Source: Anaerolineales bacterium (GTDB taxonomy: Bacteria; Chloroflexota; Anaerolineae; Anaerolineales; E44-bin32). From it: DNA of 14,984 bases. A program made the translations under genes and the position numbers. The notes under the pieces were generated by a model. The model was not told the origin of the DNA. It did no database searches and saw nothing but the letters and a program-made list of their open reading frames with translations. The stretch lies in NCBI GenBank assembly GCA_030642885.1, contig DAOWMX010000021.1, positions 1 through 14,984 of the forward strand, written 5' to 3'. Positions 1 to 7,537 of this stretch are shown here, piece after piece. The first letter of the stretch is position 1. Each line of letters opens with the position of its first letter.

Positions 1-421
1 CAAAGAGCAAGCATAAATTTTGACCCAGCTCCTTGCCTAGTTCCGAAAGAGCGAGGTTGAAAGAGAGAGATGCGGTGAAAGTTGTATCCGCCTCCGTAAT
101 TGTCTGATGGTAACCCTGTAGATTTGTTAATAAGGAATTTGGAACCTCATCAGAAAGGCGCTCCAGCGTTGACCGCAGCACAACCTCGTAAAATGCCTGG
201 CCTGAAATGGCTACTGCCCGGTTGCAGTCAATATAAATAAGGAAGCCGGGCTTACCGGATTTCGCCTTATAGAACTTCTTCGCATCCTGATCCGCCAGCG
301 AGCGCATCAAGTTAGATTTTCCGCTGTTGCTCAGACCGGTAATCGAGACGCAGTGGCCCGCCGCAAGTTCAGTTAGCGCATTTTCGGTGAGTGAGGAAAA
401 AGGAGTCACTTTATTCGCCAT
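1..421 (-). CDS. P-loop ATPase, partial (C-terminus beyond left edge)
   Basis: Reading leftward from an ATG at 421, the frame stays open to the window edge for 140 codons and is therefore incomplete. The protein starts MANKVTPFSSL and has a Walker A motif GLSNSGKSN at about residues 29-37. This is followed by a strand FLIYIDCN and a helical stretch (about residues 70-90), the usual layout of AAA_16/STAND-type NTPase domains. The last visible residues, NLCLLF, look like the run-up to a Walker B strand. A GGAG Shine-Dalgarno sequence (427-430) lies 5 bases before the ATG and supports this start. A strong hairpin separates it from the 184-aa gene upstream, so it may be its own transcription unit. 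A sensor or signalling ATPase is plausible, but the partner domains are outside the window and the exact family cannot be assigned. Confidence 0.75.
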   Translation of the reverse strand, partial: MANKVTPFSSLTENALTELAAGHCVSITGLSNSGKSNLMRSLADQDAKKFYKAKSGKPGFLIYIDCNRAVAISGQAFYEVVLRSTLERLSDEVPNSLLTNLQGYHQTITEADTTFTASLSFNLALSELGKELGQNLCLLF

Positions 422-439
422 CAAATCTCCACACAAGAA

Positions 440-468
440 GGCAGGGTCAACATCAGGCTGACCCTGCC
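440..468 (-). terminator. GC-rich hairpin after the 184-aa gene
   Basis: GGCAGGGTCA (440-449) and TGACCCTGCC (459-468) form a perfect 10-bp stem with a 9-base loop. It lies 42 bases after the stop of the 184-aa gene and 19 bases before the ATG of the ATPase gene. On the minus strand the following bases are only weakly U-rich (CTTCTTGTGTGG), so it could be a terminator, a 3' stabiliser of the long operon mRNA, or a leader element of the ATPase gene. Confidence 0.5.
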
Positions 469-510
469 ACGAGCAGTTCAGTTGTCGAGCAGGTGATTAA
501 AAGCTAACTA

Positions 511-1065
511 CTAAGTAGTGACACGAGTCCGCAGACTGCGGACGATGAATATTAAAGCCAGAAGCAATCCGCCCGCCAGCGCCAATGCCGGAATTCCGAC
601 TTCATCTGCGAAACCGGTTGCGGGAAGAGCCGTTGCTGTTGGCGTTTCTCCACCGCCTCCCTGCCCTGCAGCCAGAGTCAGCTGAGCCGCAGCTGTAGCT
701 GTTTCCGGCGCTAAGGTAGGCAAGGTCAAGAATGGAGTCGGTGTGTCCGTTGGAAGGACAACCACCAGCGTTGGTGTCACCGTAGCTGTTGTGTCCGGCA
801 GCTCAGTCACGATCGGTGTGCGTGACGGCGTCCGTTCAACGACGACAGCGGTTTGAGTCAACGCTTCCTGGGTGTTCTGTTGGTTGACGAGCACCACGTC
901 TGTGGCGCGAGCCTCTTGCTGCCGCGGCGCCAGCACCAAAGCATAGACCAACAGACAGATCATGCTTAGAACCAACAAACCACCCAGCGAGACAGCTGCG
1001 ATCACGAATGTCCGATTAGATGATTCCTCGGGCAATGGACCGCCTACATCAAATTCTTCTGCCAT
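511..1065 (-). CDS. Bitopic surface protein with LPATG sorting-type C-terminus
   Basis: This 184-aa protein of unknown function has a short acidic N-terminus and a strong hydrophobic segment at about residues 20-46. A Thr/Pro/Val-rich low-complexity linker (about 50-145) with many TPT-type repeats and a GQGGGG hinge follows. The C-terminus has LPATG at residues 147-151, a hydrophobic helix at about 157-175 and a basic tail RSLRTR. LPxTG-helix-Arg is the architecture recognised by sortases in Gram-positive bacteria, and LPxTG-like proteins also occur in Chloroflexota. The linker composition is typical of extracytoplasmic spacers. The start is supported by GAGGAG (1074-1079), 8 bases upstream of the ATG. 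It lies 73 bases after the 359-aa gene and is the last gene of the leftward cluster. No sortase gene is visible. It could instead be a plain two-TM protein. Confidence 0.8.
   Translation of the reverse strand: MAEEFDVGGPLPEESSNRTFVIAAVSLGGLLVLSMICLLVYALVLAPRQQEARATDVVLVNQQNTQEALTQTAVVVERTPSRTPIVTELPDTTATVTPTLVVVLPTDTPTPFLTLPTLAPETATAAAQLTLAAGQGGGGETPTATALPATGFADEVGIPALALAGGLLLALIFIVRSLRTRVTT
613..627 (-). other. LPATG sorting-signal motif
   Basis: Codons for Leu-Pro-Ala-Thr-Gly, residues 147-151 of the 184-aa protein. They are followed by a hydrophobic helix and an Arg-rich tail, the three-part layout of a sortase substrate signal. Function is inferred. Confidence 0.55.
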
Positions 1066-1138
1066 GGTCTCTACTCCTCAGCTTTTATGGGCCTGCTCGC
1101 AGCCAACTGCTCCGCGATTTGGCCACCACCTACTCGAA

Positions 1139-2218
1139 TCACTGCAATATTTCGATATTCGCGAGTGGAACTGTTTTGGTTCCAACTCCATCAATTTCAA
1201 TCGTTGCGCTTTTTGCCCGTATTCCGCTAGGGTACGTCTCGACGCGTTTAAGTACCTCTTTAACCACAGCGACTTCCCCCTGATAAGGCGGCTTTAGAAC
1301 CCGTACTCTTACCCCCGGTTTCAACGATACAACCCGATCAGGATGAGACACTTGACGACTGGAGGGCTGCGGGATAATCGCCTCTGGACGTTGTCCGGGT
1401 TGCGGCCAAGCAGAGCCTGCATCAACCGCGACCTCGCGGCCCACATTGCTTACAAAAAGGTTGAACGCAGCCGCATTAATGGGATGCTCCCCGAATCCCT
1501 CGGTGAGCAAAACCGGATAAGGCAACCTGCGTGCAACCGGGATCAATTCAGATGGCATTCCGCCCAGGATCACCCCTCGAACAGAGAGCTCGGTCGCCTG
1601 ATGAAACGGCGCCGGATGATCACATATCCCCGCGACCAGGACTGCCCCGCGCAGATTGACATCCAACTGATCTGTCTGCAGCCGCGAGGATGGGCCATCA
1701 CCCACCAAGCGCATGACGCCGTAGTTCTGCAGACCATTGCCCCAGACGCCCTGGATCAAGGTGCCTATCGCTTCGATCGTCACAGCTTGCACCCCATCCG
1801 ATGAGATGACCTTTCCAGGAAAGCCAGCCTTTACCTGCAACACTTGACCAAAGGATTCCACGAGGATTCGGCCTTTGTTTATGCCAACGATACGACCTGA
1901 TGCGGGAGTACGCACCGTTCTGCGTGGTACTCCTGCCGGACCCGCGAGCACATCACCCGTTTCCACTCGGTCACCCTTCTGGCAGGTAATATAGCGTCCT
2001 GCGTCGTTTTCCGAGATACCCAATCCACGGGCAACATCCAGATAATAGTGTTTTGGGTCGATTTCAGCTTCGGCGACAATGTCTGCCGCCTGAAGGCGCT
2101 CGTTAACACGCACTAACACCGCCCCCGGAACCGGAAGAACACGCTCGCGGCGGATAACTGTAATAGGGATGACATGCGTCATCGAAGACAAGAATAATTC
2201 GCTCATGCTATGAACCAC
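1139..2218 (-). CDS. Beta-rich protein with barrel-sandwich-like and C-terminal KOW-like domains
   Basis: This 359-aa soluble protein has no obvious TM segment. Residues about 25-135 hold short beta-strand patterns ending in GDRVETGDVLAGP and TVRTPASGRIVGI, resembling the barrel-sandwich hybrid fold of lipoyl/RnfC-like domains. There is no biotin- or lipoyl-type lysine hairpin. Residues about 140-260 form a central Gly/Val-rich domain. A linker (about 265-295) leads to a C-terminal SH3/KOW-like barrel (about 297-357, with PGVRVRVLKPPYQGEVAVV). The gene starts 33 bases after the MutL-family gene, so the two are probably co-expressed and may work together. The start is uncertain: GTG at 2218 is the longest, ATG at 2206 is possible, and neither has a clear Shine-Dalgarno sequence. 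I do not recognise a named family; the domain calls are from pattern only. Confidence 0.8.
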   Translation of the reverse strand: MVHSMSELFLSSMTHVIPITVIRRERVLPVPGAVLVRVNERLQAADIVAEAEIDPKHYYLDVARGLGISENDAGRYITCQKGDRVETGDVLAGPAGVPRRTVRTPASGRIVGINKGRILVESFGQVLQVKAGFPGKVISSDGVQAVTIEAIGTLIQGVWGNGLQNYGVMRLVGDGPSSRLQTDQLDVNLRGAVLVAGICDHPAPFHQATELSVRGVILGGMPSELIPVARRLPYPVLLTEGFGEHPINAAAFNLFVSNVGREVAVDAGSAWPQPGQRPEAIIPQPSSRQVSHPDRVVSLKPGVRVRVLKPPYQGEVAVVKEVLKRVETYPSGIRAKSATIEIDGVGTKTVPLANIEILQ

Positions 2219-2251
2219 TGAGCCTGATGATGCAAGAATGGTGCCAATGCC

Positions 2252-4012
2252 TCATACTACGGCTCCGATATCATACAGCCACTTCTTATTCAGCTCTCGG
2301 CGGCGGCCAGGATCTTGGGCAAGTACAAGCGGTCTCCCGCGGGCGTCGATGATCAAACCAACGGCCCCACCGGCAATACGCAGTGCACCTGCTTTTCCTG
2401 GTCCTCCGAAGCCGACATCGATACCTCGTTCAGGTCTGAGGGTAAGATGCGCGTGCTCCCCTTGACGGATCGGCACGACTGCGAGTTGGCCCATTCGAAC
2501 CTCTCCGACAACATCTTCGCTACTTTGCTCAAGTTCGAGGTGCAAACTGAGAACCTTTCGCCCCATCCGTGTATTCCCAACCGGCGACACAACCGTCCCC
2601 AGGCTCACGAAACTCCCGGATTCTAAGACATGGACAGTCAACATCGGGACCGAGCCTGACGCGGCGCCAAGCGAAGGGGAGAGACCATGCGGGTCGAGCA
2701 CAAATGTTGTGATCCCCGTTGGCTGTAATGCGTCCAGCAATGCCAATGCGGCATACCCTGACCGAGGAGCTCTAGCCAAGACGCTTCCACCGGCGATTAT
2801 CGGTTCTACGGAAGGCATCAACCAGGATGATTTGAGATCTCTGCCCTTGGGCCACCGCTGGCGAGCGTGTTTCAGTGAAAGCCGAAGGATCTCACGTGCT
2901 AACGCTAATTCTAGAAGAAGATCATCCTCTTCTGTTGGAACGGTTGCCGGGTTAATCGATTTATTATAGATGTAATCTAAGATCGTCCGTTCTGATGTTT
3001 CGGATGGCAACCAACGGGCAATGTTGCTAAGACTGCTATGCCGGAGCAGAGTCGGTAAGGGTTCCCCCAACCCCAGGTCGGTCTCTACACTCAAGCGCAG
3101 ATCTCCTTCGAAGGCTGCGGCGATCATCGTATTGGATGCGCCTACATCCACACCGAGAACACCCTTCGCTGGGTCATAGATACGGCTTAAATAACGGATC
3201 ACCCGTCCATAGGCGTCGGCGGTAAGCATCATGCCGCCGCCGGACCACTGTTCCAATTCATCAAATCCATGCACGCGTTTATTACGCGCTTCGGCGATCG
3301 CTTCACCGAGCGCCAGCCGGGCATGCCCCAGGTCCTCTACTCGGAGATTGGGTCTTACATTCGGTGCAAGAGCGATATCGAGGCGATCTCCCACGCGGTC
3401 AGCGATCGCAGCGCCCAGATTGCGGTTGCCCGCGTATACGATTCGTGGTCTTTGATTCGGAGAGAAAAGTTCACTGGCGACAGCGACAAGTTCGATTAAT
3501 TGCAGGACGGAATCCTGCGCGCCGCCATCCGTTCCGCCGACAACAAGGATCAAATCCGGGCGGGCGGATAAGATGAGATCAATCTTCTCCGATTCACGTC
3601 GGCTGTCGAGCAGGTCAATGACCCCCACAAGATCCAAATATGTCGATTCTGCGAGCCGCATTGCGCTATCTGTGGAGACTCCAGGCATCAACCCCACAAG
3701 CACTGTTCGAACCTTCGGTCCCGCCGATGCCGTCGCCACAAAAGTGTCTACTCCCGATCCCGTGCTGGTGACGGGCATGATTAACAAGTCCGTTTCGTCT
3801 AGCAATTTCCTTCCTGTAACGGCCTTCACCTGGTCGAGAGCCATCCGCACGCCCTCGCTAATATCGGATAAAGGCGCTTTTACAGTTGATGGTGCACGAC
3901 CAGAAGCGATCAGGCGAAAATGGCCATCGACGACATCGAAGAGGCTGGCTCGGGTGCTCACGCTGCCCACATCGACAGCCAATATGGTATCGGTATCTAG
4001 TATCGAGCTCAT
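2252..4012 (-). CDS. MutL/GlmL-family ASKHA ATPase with C-terminal extension
   Basis: This 586-aa protein belongs to the glutamate mutase L (MutL/GlmL) family of ASKHA-fold ATPases. The N-terminal phosphate loop is ILAVDVGSVSTRASLFD (residues 10-26). A second Gly-rich loop is LILVVGGTDGGAQDS (154-168), a second ASKHA-type loop is VLGVDVGASNTMIAAAF (285-301), and an adenosine-type segment is IIAGGSVLARAP (405-416). Family members usually end near residue 450-460, so the last ~125 residues, rich in beta-strand patterns, are an extension. In mutase operons the protein is thought to act as a reactivator or chaperone of B12-dependent glutamate mutase. Here no mutase subunit is seen and the neighbours are membrane proteins, so a different client is likely. 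ATG at 4012 lies 7 bases after the previous stop, with GAGAAG just upstream. Confidence 0.9.
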   Translation of the reverse strand: MSSILDTDTILAVDVGSVSTRASLFDVVDGHFRLIASGRAPSTVKAPLSDISEGVRMALDQVKAVTGRKLLDETDLLIMPVTSTGSGVDTFVATASAGPKVRTVLVGLMPGVSTDSAMRLAESTYLDLVGVIDLLDSRRESEKIDLILSARPDLILVVGGTDGGAQDSVLQLIELVAVASELFSPNQRPRIVYAGNRNLGAAIADRVGDRLDIALAPNVRPNLRVEDLGHARLALGEAIAEARNKRVHGFDELEQWSGGGMMLTADAYGRVIRYLSRIYDPAKGVLGVDVGASNTMIAAAFEGDLRLSVETDLGLGEPLPTLLRHSSLSNIARWLPSETSERTILDYIYNKSINPATVPTEEDDLLLELALAREILRLSLKHARQRWPKGRDLKSSWLMPSVEPIIAGGSVLARAPRSGYAALALLDALQPTGITTFVLDPHGLSPSLGAASGSVPMLTVHVLESGSFVSLGTVVSPVGNTRMGRKVLSLHLELEQSSEDVVGEVRMGQLAVVPIRQGEHAHLTLRPERGIDVGFGGPGKAGALRIAGGAVGLIIDARGRPLVLAQDPGRRRELNKKWLYDIGAVV

Positions 4013-4019
4013 CGGCTTC

Positions 4020-4745
4020 TCATGCCCCGCCCACTATTCGGGTGACCACATCGTGAAGGAATTGAAATCGCTGCGCTAAGACGGCGATCGTTGCCATCAA
4101 CGCACCAGCATACATTACGCCAAATGTTACCGCGATAAAAATCTGACCAAGATATGCAAACACTTCAGCGATCTTTGATCGCCGCGCCCCCCCTGTTAAG
4201 TCCCGTTGGGCGCTGAAGCGGAAATAAATCAATACACTGATGGTCGCCAAGATCATTAACAACGCGCTGATGAGCCGCTCCAACCATATAGACAAGGGCT
4301 CACCTGCGGTAGGAAGGGCAGTAGCCGGTGATAGCGTTCCTGCTGCGGCCATGCTCTGCGGCACCAGCGTCCCTGTGATGCTCCCACCCACAACGACCGC
4401 TGCCCCTACGCCAACAAGAAGCGCAACCGGGAAACCCCCGAATCGCGACAGCCGGGGGGAGAGCTTAAATAGCATAAACAGCGCGAGCATCCACGGAATC
4501 AGGAATGTGAGGGCTCCCTCAGGCGTAAATAGTTTGGAAAGTCCACCATCAATGAGCGGCTGAACAAGTGTGGGTTTTACAATATTTTCCCAGGCGATGG
4601 CGCCAGCGAAGCCAGAAGCGATCCCAATGAATAAATATGTCGCAATTCGGAAGAGGACATTGTCGCCTATCACGTAACTCAAGATCATCACTGTAATGAA
4701 TGCAGCGATGATCATTTCGATGAAATCGAGCGGTAGCTCGGGCAT
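4020..4745 (-). CDS. Polytopic membrane protein
   Basis: This 241-aa protein has about six hydrophobic segments: roughly residues 8-26, 31-52, 77-94, 104-126, 153-174 and 196-226. The loop between the fourth and fifth segments (127-152) is rich in Ala, Thr and Pro. A basic stretch (SAQRDLTGGARRSK, about 178-191) sits between the fifth and sixth and is probably cytosolic. No enzyme or transporter motif is visible and I do not recognise the family. It lies 17 bases after the stop of the 702-aa gene and 7 bases before the MutL-family gene, so all three are very likely translated from one mRNA. GAGAGG about 10 bases upstream serves as ribosome binding site. It is a plausible membrane scaffold for the neighbouring ATPase. 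Confidence 0.85.
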   Translation of the reverse strand: MPELPLDFIEMIIAAFITVMILSYVIGDNVLFRIATYLFIGIASGFAGAIAWENIVKPTLVQPLIDGGLSKLFTPEGALTFLIPWMLALFMLFKLSPRLSRFGGFPVALLVGVGAAVVVGGSITGTLVPQSMAAAGTLSPATALPTAGEPLSIWLERLISALLMILATISVLIYFRFSAQRDLTGGARRSKIAEVFAYLGQIFIAVTFGVMYAGALMATIAVLAQRFQFLHDVVTRIVGGA

Positions 4746-4762
4746 TTACTTATTGCCTCTCA

Positions 4763-6871
4763 TCAACGCTCTCGCAAACGTATGAGCCACAAACCAACTC
4801 CATAGGCACCACCCGCGATCAAGATTAATTCAACGGCCAACATCCCCATCCCAAAAGCATCCCATTGTCTACCTGTATCAAGCGGCAGTCCGCTGTACTG
4901 CCGATAGGACACGGCTGCCGGTATTCCGGTAAGGATTCCATCCACCTGTGGCTCGGAAGCTTCAAAGTACGGTCGAACAAGCGGTTCCGCTCCAGCGCTC
5001 AACACCATCACCAGAGGAGTGTCCCCTATCCATGGATGGGTCTGTTCCACCCATGTTCGTGCTGTATCAGTTCCTGCCGTAATCACGATGACCAAATTGA
5101 AATCCGATAATCTATGCACTCCCTGAAGCAAGGGCGATTCCCAAACCGAGCCTTCGAGCGATTCGGGAAGGTGATACCCGGATAAAACTACGCTGCGCGG
5201 GGCAATCGCAAATAGTTGAACCGCAGTCGGTCCTCCCGAGAGATAACCCAGGTGCAGGTAGCTCTCTCCATTTACAGCACCGTAACCGGCGCCGATTTTG
5301 TTTAGCAACCCATCCGCCAGGGGTGGTCCCGTTGGGCGGGTTGAAATGGTTACGATTGGTAGTGAACGCATTACAGCATGCTCAAGCAGAGCGCCAGCGA
5401 CGGTATCAAGTTCGCCGCTATAACCGGGTGTGTAATCGAACACGACCAGCGCTGGTCGATCCGTAGGAATGCTGCCCATAAGATTGATCAAGGGCGCGAG
5501 GTCCCTGGATACCACACTCGGGAGGGCATAACCTTCAACACCAAGCTGGCTGAAACCAAAAGGCACAATCACAGCGAGGATCAGGATGAAAGCTATCGCC
5601 CAACGCATGAGAGGCAGGCGACGACTCTCTGCCTTTACGGGTGGGATCTCCCTCTCTTCTTTCTCAACCAGCCGCTGCAGCAGTTCGGCTTGTGCATATT
5701 GACGCTCGGTGACCTCTAATCGAGACGCTGCTGTGCTCGCTGTTCGCGGCATGGCGACTACCGGCTCAGCCATTAATACGCCGCGCAATCCAGCAAGCGG
5801 TCCCGCTGATTCAACCGGCTGCACTTCATCTGATTCGATCGCTATCTCTGAGCGGAAAGTGTCAACTGGCCGCATAGCTTCAAGCCAGGATGGAAGCGTT
5901 GCTGGCGCCAGGTCAAGCTTCTCTTCTTCCTCTTCAACCGCTGATGGGGTCTCCAGTTCCGACTCTCCCAGCCAATCCGGGAGCTCTATTGAATCCAGGT
6001 TCAGATCACTGATTTCGGTGGCGGGTTTCTCCCCAGTTTCTTCATCGAACAAAGCGGGGACATGCGGGAGCCCTTTCGCATCCAATAATTCACTCTCATC
6101 TGGGGCGGGGAACCATTCCACCTCCTCAGGAGGTATGGGCTCCCCCATGGCGGGTTGGGGATCTTCATCTAACTTGTCCAGAGCTGGTGCGCTGACACCG
6201 ACTTCGTGTGGTGGTGTCGCACCCTCCGGCAATATCTCGTCTTGTGATACCGGACTAGGCACATCTGGCGGCGGGCTGGGATCCAATGCTCGCGGCGCTG
6301 GCTGCTCGGTTGATTCATCTGCATCTGGAGAAGGCTTGAGACCTTCTACCCCGGCTGGCTGCTCGCCTGGCGTGTCATCCCGTAAACGTGTGATCCAATC
6401 TTCATCCTCGCCTGACTCAGGTTGTTCTTCCGTCTGGGCTTCCCTTCGCTCTCGAACCCGTGAAAGCCACTCCGGAACTTCCTCATCAGATTCTTCATCG
6501 CCAGCGGCTAAGAAATCGTCCATCCATTCGGGAATCGCATCCGAAGGCGGTCCTTCCTCAAGACCCGAATCAGCTTCCCGCAGCCTTCCCAGCCAGTCTG
6601 GTGCAGCCTCATCCGGTGCATCCGGCTCCGCTGCATGATCTTCTTCCGCACCGGAACCCATTAGTGCATCGGAGCGGATGTTCGCCAACCAATCATCCCC
6701 TTCACCGGGCGCCTCTGAGGCCGGTGGTGAAATCCCATCCGCATTAGATGCCTGTTGATCTGAAGGCGGCGTATCAACGACAAGCGGCGTCAGGCGCGCT
6801 GCACAATTGCTGCAGACTTCCGCAGTTTCCTGATTCATGGTGCTGCACATGGGACAGCGAATTTCAGCCAT
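4763..6871 (-). CDS. Zinc-ribbon membrane protein with Trp-Leu motif repeats
   Basis: This 702-aa protein opens with a zinc ribbon, CPMC...CSNC (Cys6, 9, 20, 23). A long acidic, Pro/Glu/Asp-rich region (about 30-360) follows, in which a short D/E/P-W-L-x-x-hydrophobic motif recurs at 59, 91, 114, 133, 157, 298 and 327. After a PLAGLRGVL segment (358-366) and a predicted coiled helix (about 380-410), there is a TM helix (about 422-441). An extracytoplasmic alpha/beta domain (about 450-670) and a second TM helix (about 673-697) with a basic end complete it. The ribbon and acidic region should be cytosolic. The repeats look like docking motifs for a partner, possibly the MutL-like ATPase encoded nearby. 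ATG 6871 lies 3 bases after the previous stop, with GGGGA upstream. No named family is recognised. Confidence 0.88.
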   Translation of the reverse strand: MAEIRCPMCSTMNQETAEVCSNCAARLTPLVVDTPPSDQQASNADGISPPASEAPGEGDDWLANIRSDALMGSGAEEDHAAEPDAPDEAAPDWLGRLREADSGLEEGPPSDAIPEWMDDFLAAGDEESDEEVPEWLSRVRERREAQTEEQPESGEDEDWITRLRDDTPGEQPAGVEGLKPSPDADESTEQPAPRALDPSPPPDVPSPVSQDEILPEGATPPHEVGVSAPALDKLDEDPQPAMGEPIPPEEVEWFPAPDESELLDAKGLPHVPALFDEETGEKPATEISDLNLDSIELPDWLGESELETPSAVEEEEEKLDLAPATLPSWLEAMRPVDTFRSEIAIESDEVQPVESAGPLAGLRGVLMAEPVVAMPRTASTAASRLEVTERQYAQAELLQRLVEKEEREIPPVKAESRRLPLMRWAIAFILILAVIVPFGFSQLGVEGYALPSVVSRDLAPLINLMGSIPTDRPALVVFDYTPGYSGELDTVAGALLEHAVMRSLPIVTISTRPTGPPLADGLLNKIGAGYGAVNGESYLHLGYLSGGPTAVQLFAIAPRSVVLSGYHLPESLEGSVWESPLLQGVHRLSDFNLVIVITAGTDTARTWVEQTHPWIGDTPLVMVLSAGAEPLVRPYFEASEPQVDGILTGIPAAVSYRQYSGLPLDTGRQWDAFGMGMLAVELILIAGGAYGVGLWLIRLRER
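5864..6697 (-). repeat. Seven-fold Trp-Leu short motif in the 702-aa protein
   Basis: Coding repeat region, residues 59-336. The motif copies are DDWLANIRSD (59), PDWLGRLREA (91), PEWMDDFLAA (114), PEWLSRVRER (133), EDWITRLRDD (157), PDWLGESE (298) and PSWLEAMRPV (327). The copies share an acidic or proline residue before Trp and a hydrophobic residue after it, often followed by a basic/acidic pair. The spacers are low complexity and not conserved, so it is the motif that is kept. Confidence 0.75.
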
Positions 6872-6874
6872 GCA

Positions 6875-7537
6875 TTATTCCCCGTATGGCCGATCAACAG
6901 CCAGTAAAACTCGGAGGCCCGTCACGATAGATCCCAGGGCTACTCCAAGGAGGATGCCGCGCGCGCCTCCAGCAGCAACCACCTGCACCAGCCAGTTTCT
7001 CAGGCCGGCGAAGAAACTAAAGAACAGACCCTCCGGCGATAATACGCCCGGCCCGGAACCGATCAACACGAGCAGAGCGGTTCCAACGAAGACGAGGCTT
7101 ATGAGATCTCTTCTCTGCGCCACCAAGCGAAAACCAGCAAGCGCTAATGTGATTGCCAGCAAGGCCATCAAGCTTGCCTCGACTGGTAACTGAATTGAAT
7201 TGAAGAGAAACAGGACCACTGGACTATCGGGTCCTAAGGCCAACCCCAGAACGAGCGTGAGCACAAAGGCAACGATTAATATCGCACTGTACTTCCATCC
7301 AGGGTCCTGCCCACTGACCTTCGTCCAGTGAACCAAGAACATATTGAAAAGCCCGATACCTAACGCGACTGCCGCCAGCAAGACTGCCCAACCCATGATC
7401 AACAGGCGTAATTCGAAGATGCTGCCAAGGAGACTATCCGCGGGAATTTGATCGATCTGAACGAAGTAACCCAACAGGACGATGATCCCAGTACCGACGG
7501 CCATAGCCGCCCATAATAAATAGGTTCCGATCTTCAA
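6875..7537 (-). CDS. Polytopic membrane protein (TTG start)
   Basis: This 220-aa protein has about six hydrophobic segments (about 6-27, 44-66, 82-103, 115-138, 147-164 and 193-213) and few charged loop residues. The family is not recognised. The start codon is TTG at 7537. It overlaps the TGA stop of the upstream 249-aa gene as TTGA, and GGGAG lies 7 bases upstream, which together make this start convincing. The stop is only 3 bases before the ATG of the 702-aa gene. It is therefore tightly coupled to both neighbours and is probably a membrane subunit of the same complex. Confidence 0.85.
   Translation of the reverse strand: MKIGTYLLWAAMAVGTGIIVLLGYFVQIDQIPADSLLGSIFELRLLIMGWAVLLAAVALGIGLFNMFLVHWTKVSGQDPGWKYSAILIVAFVLTLVLGLALGPDSPVVLFLFNSIQLPVEASLMALLAITLALAGFRLVAQRRDLISLVFVGTALLVLIGSGPGVLSPEGLFFSFFAGLRNWLVQVVAAGGARGILLGVALGSIVTGLRVLLAVDRPYGE

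Noticed and set aside
2252..4012. DNA mismatch repair MutL
   Set aside because: The name coincides only. This is an ASKHA-fold GlmL/MutL-family protein, not a GHKL ATPase; no mismatch repair motifs.
3573..4079. 168-codon plus-strand ORF
   Set aside because: Shadow of the MutL-family gene, which has clear family motifs on the opposite strand.
5709..6638. 309-codon plus-strand ORF, Ser/Gly rich
   Set aside because: It is the antisense shadow of the acidic low-complexity region of the 702-aa gene. It has no ribosome site and its composition is explained by the other strand.
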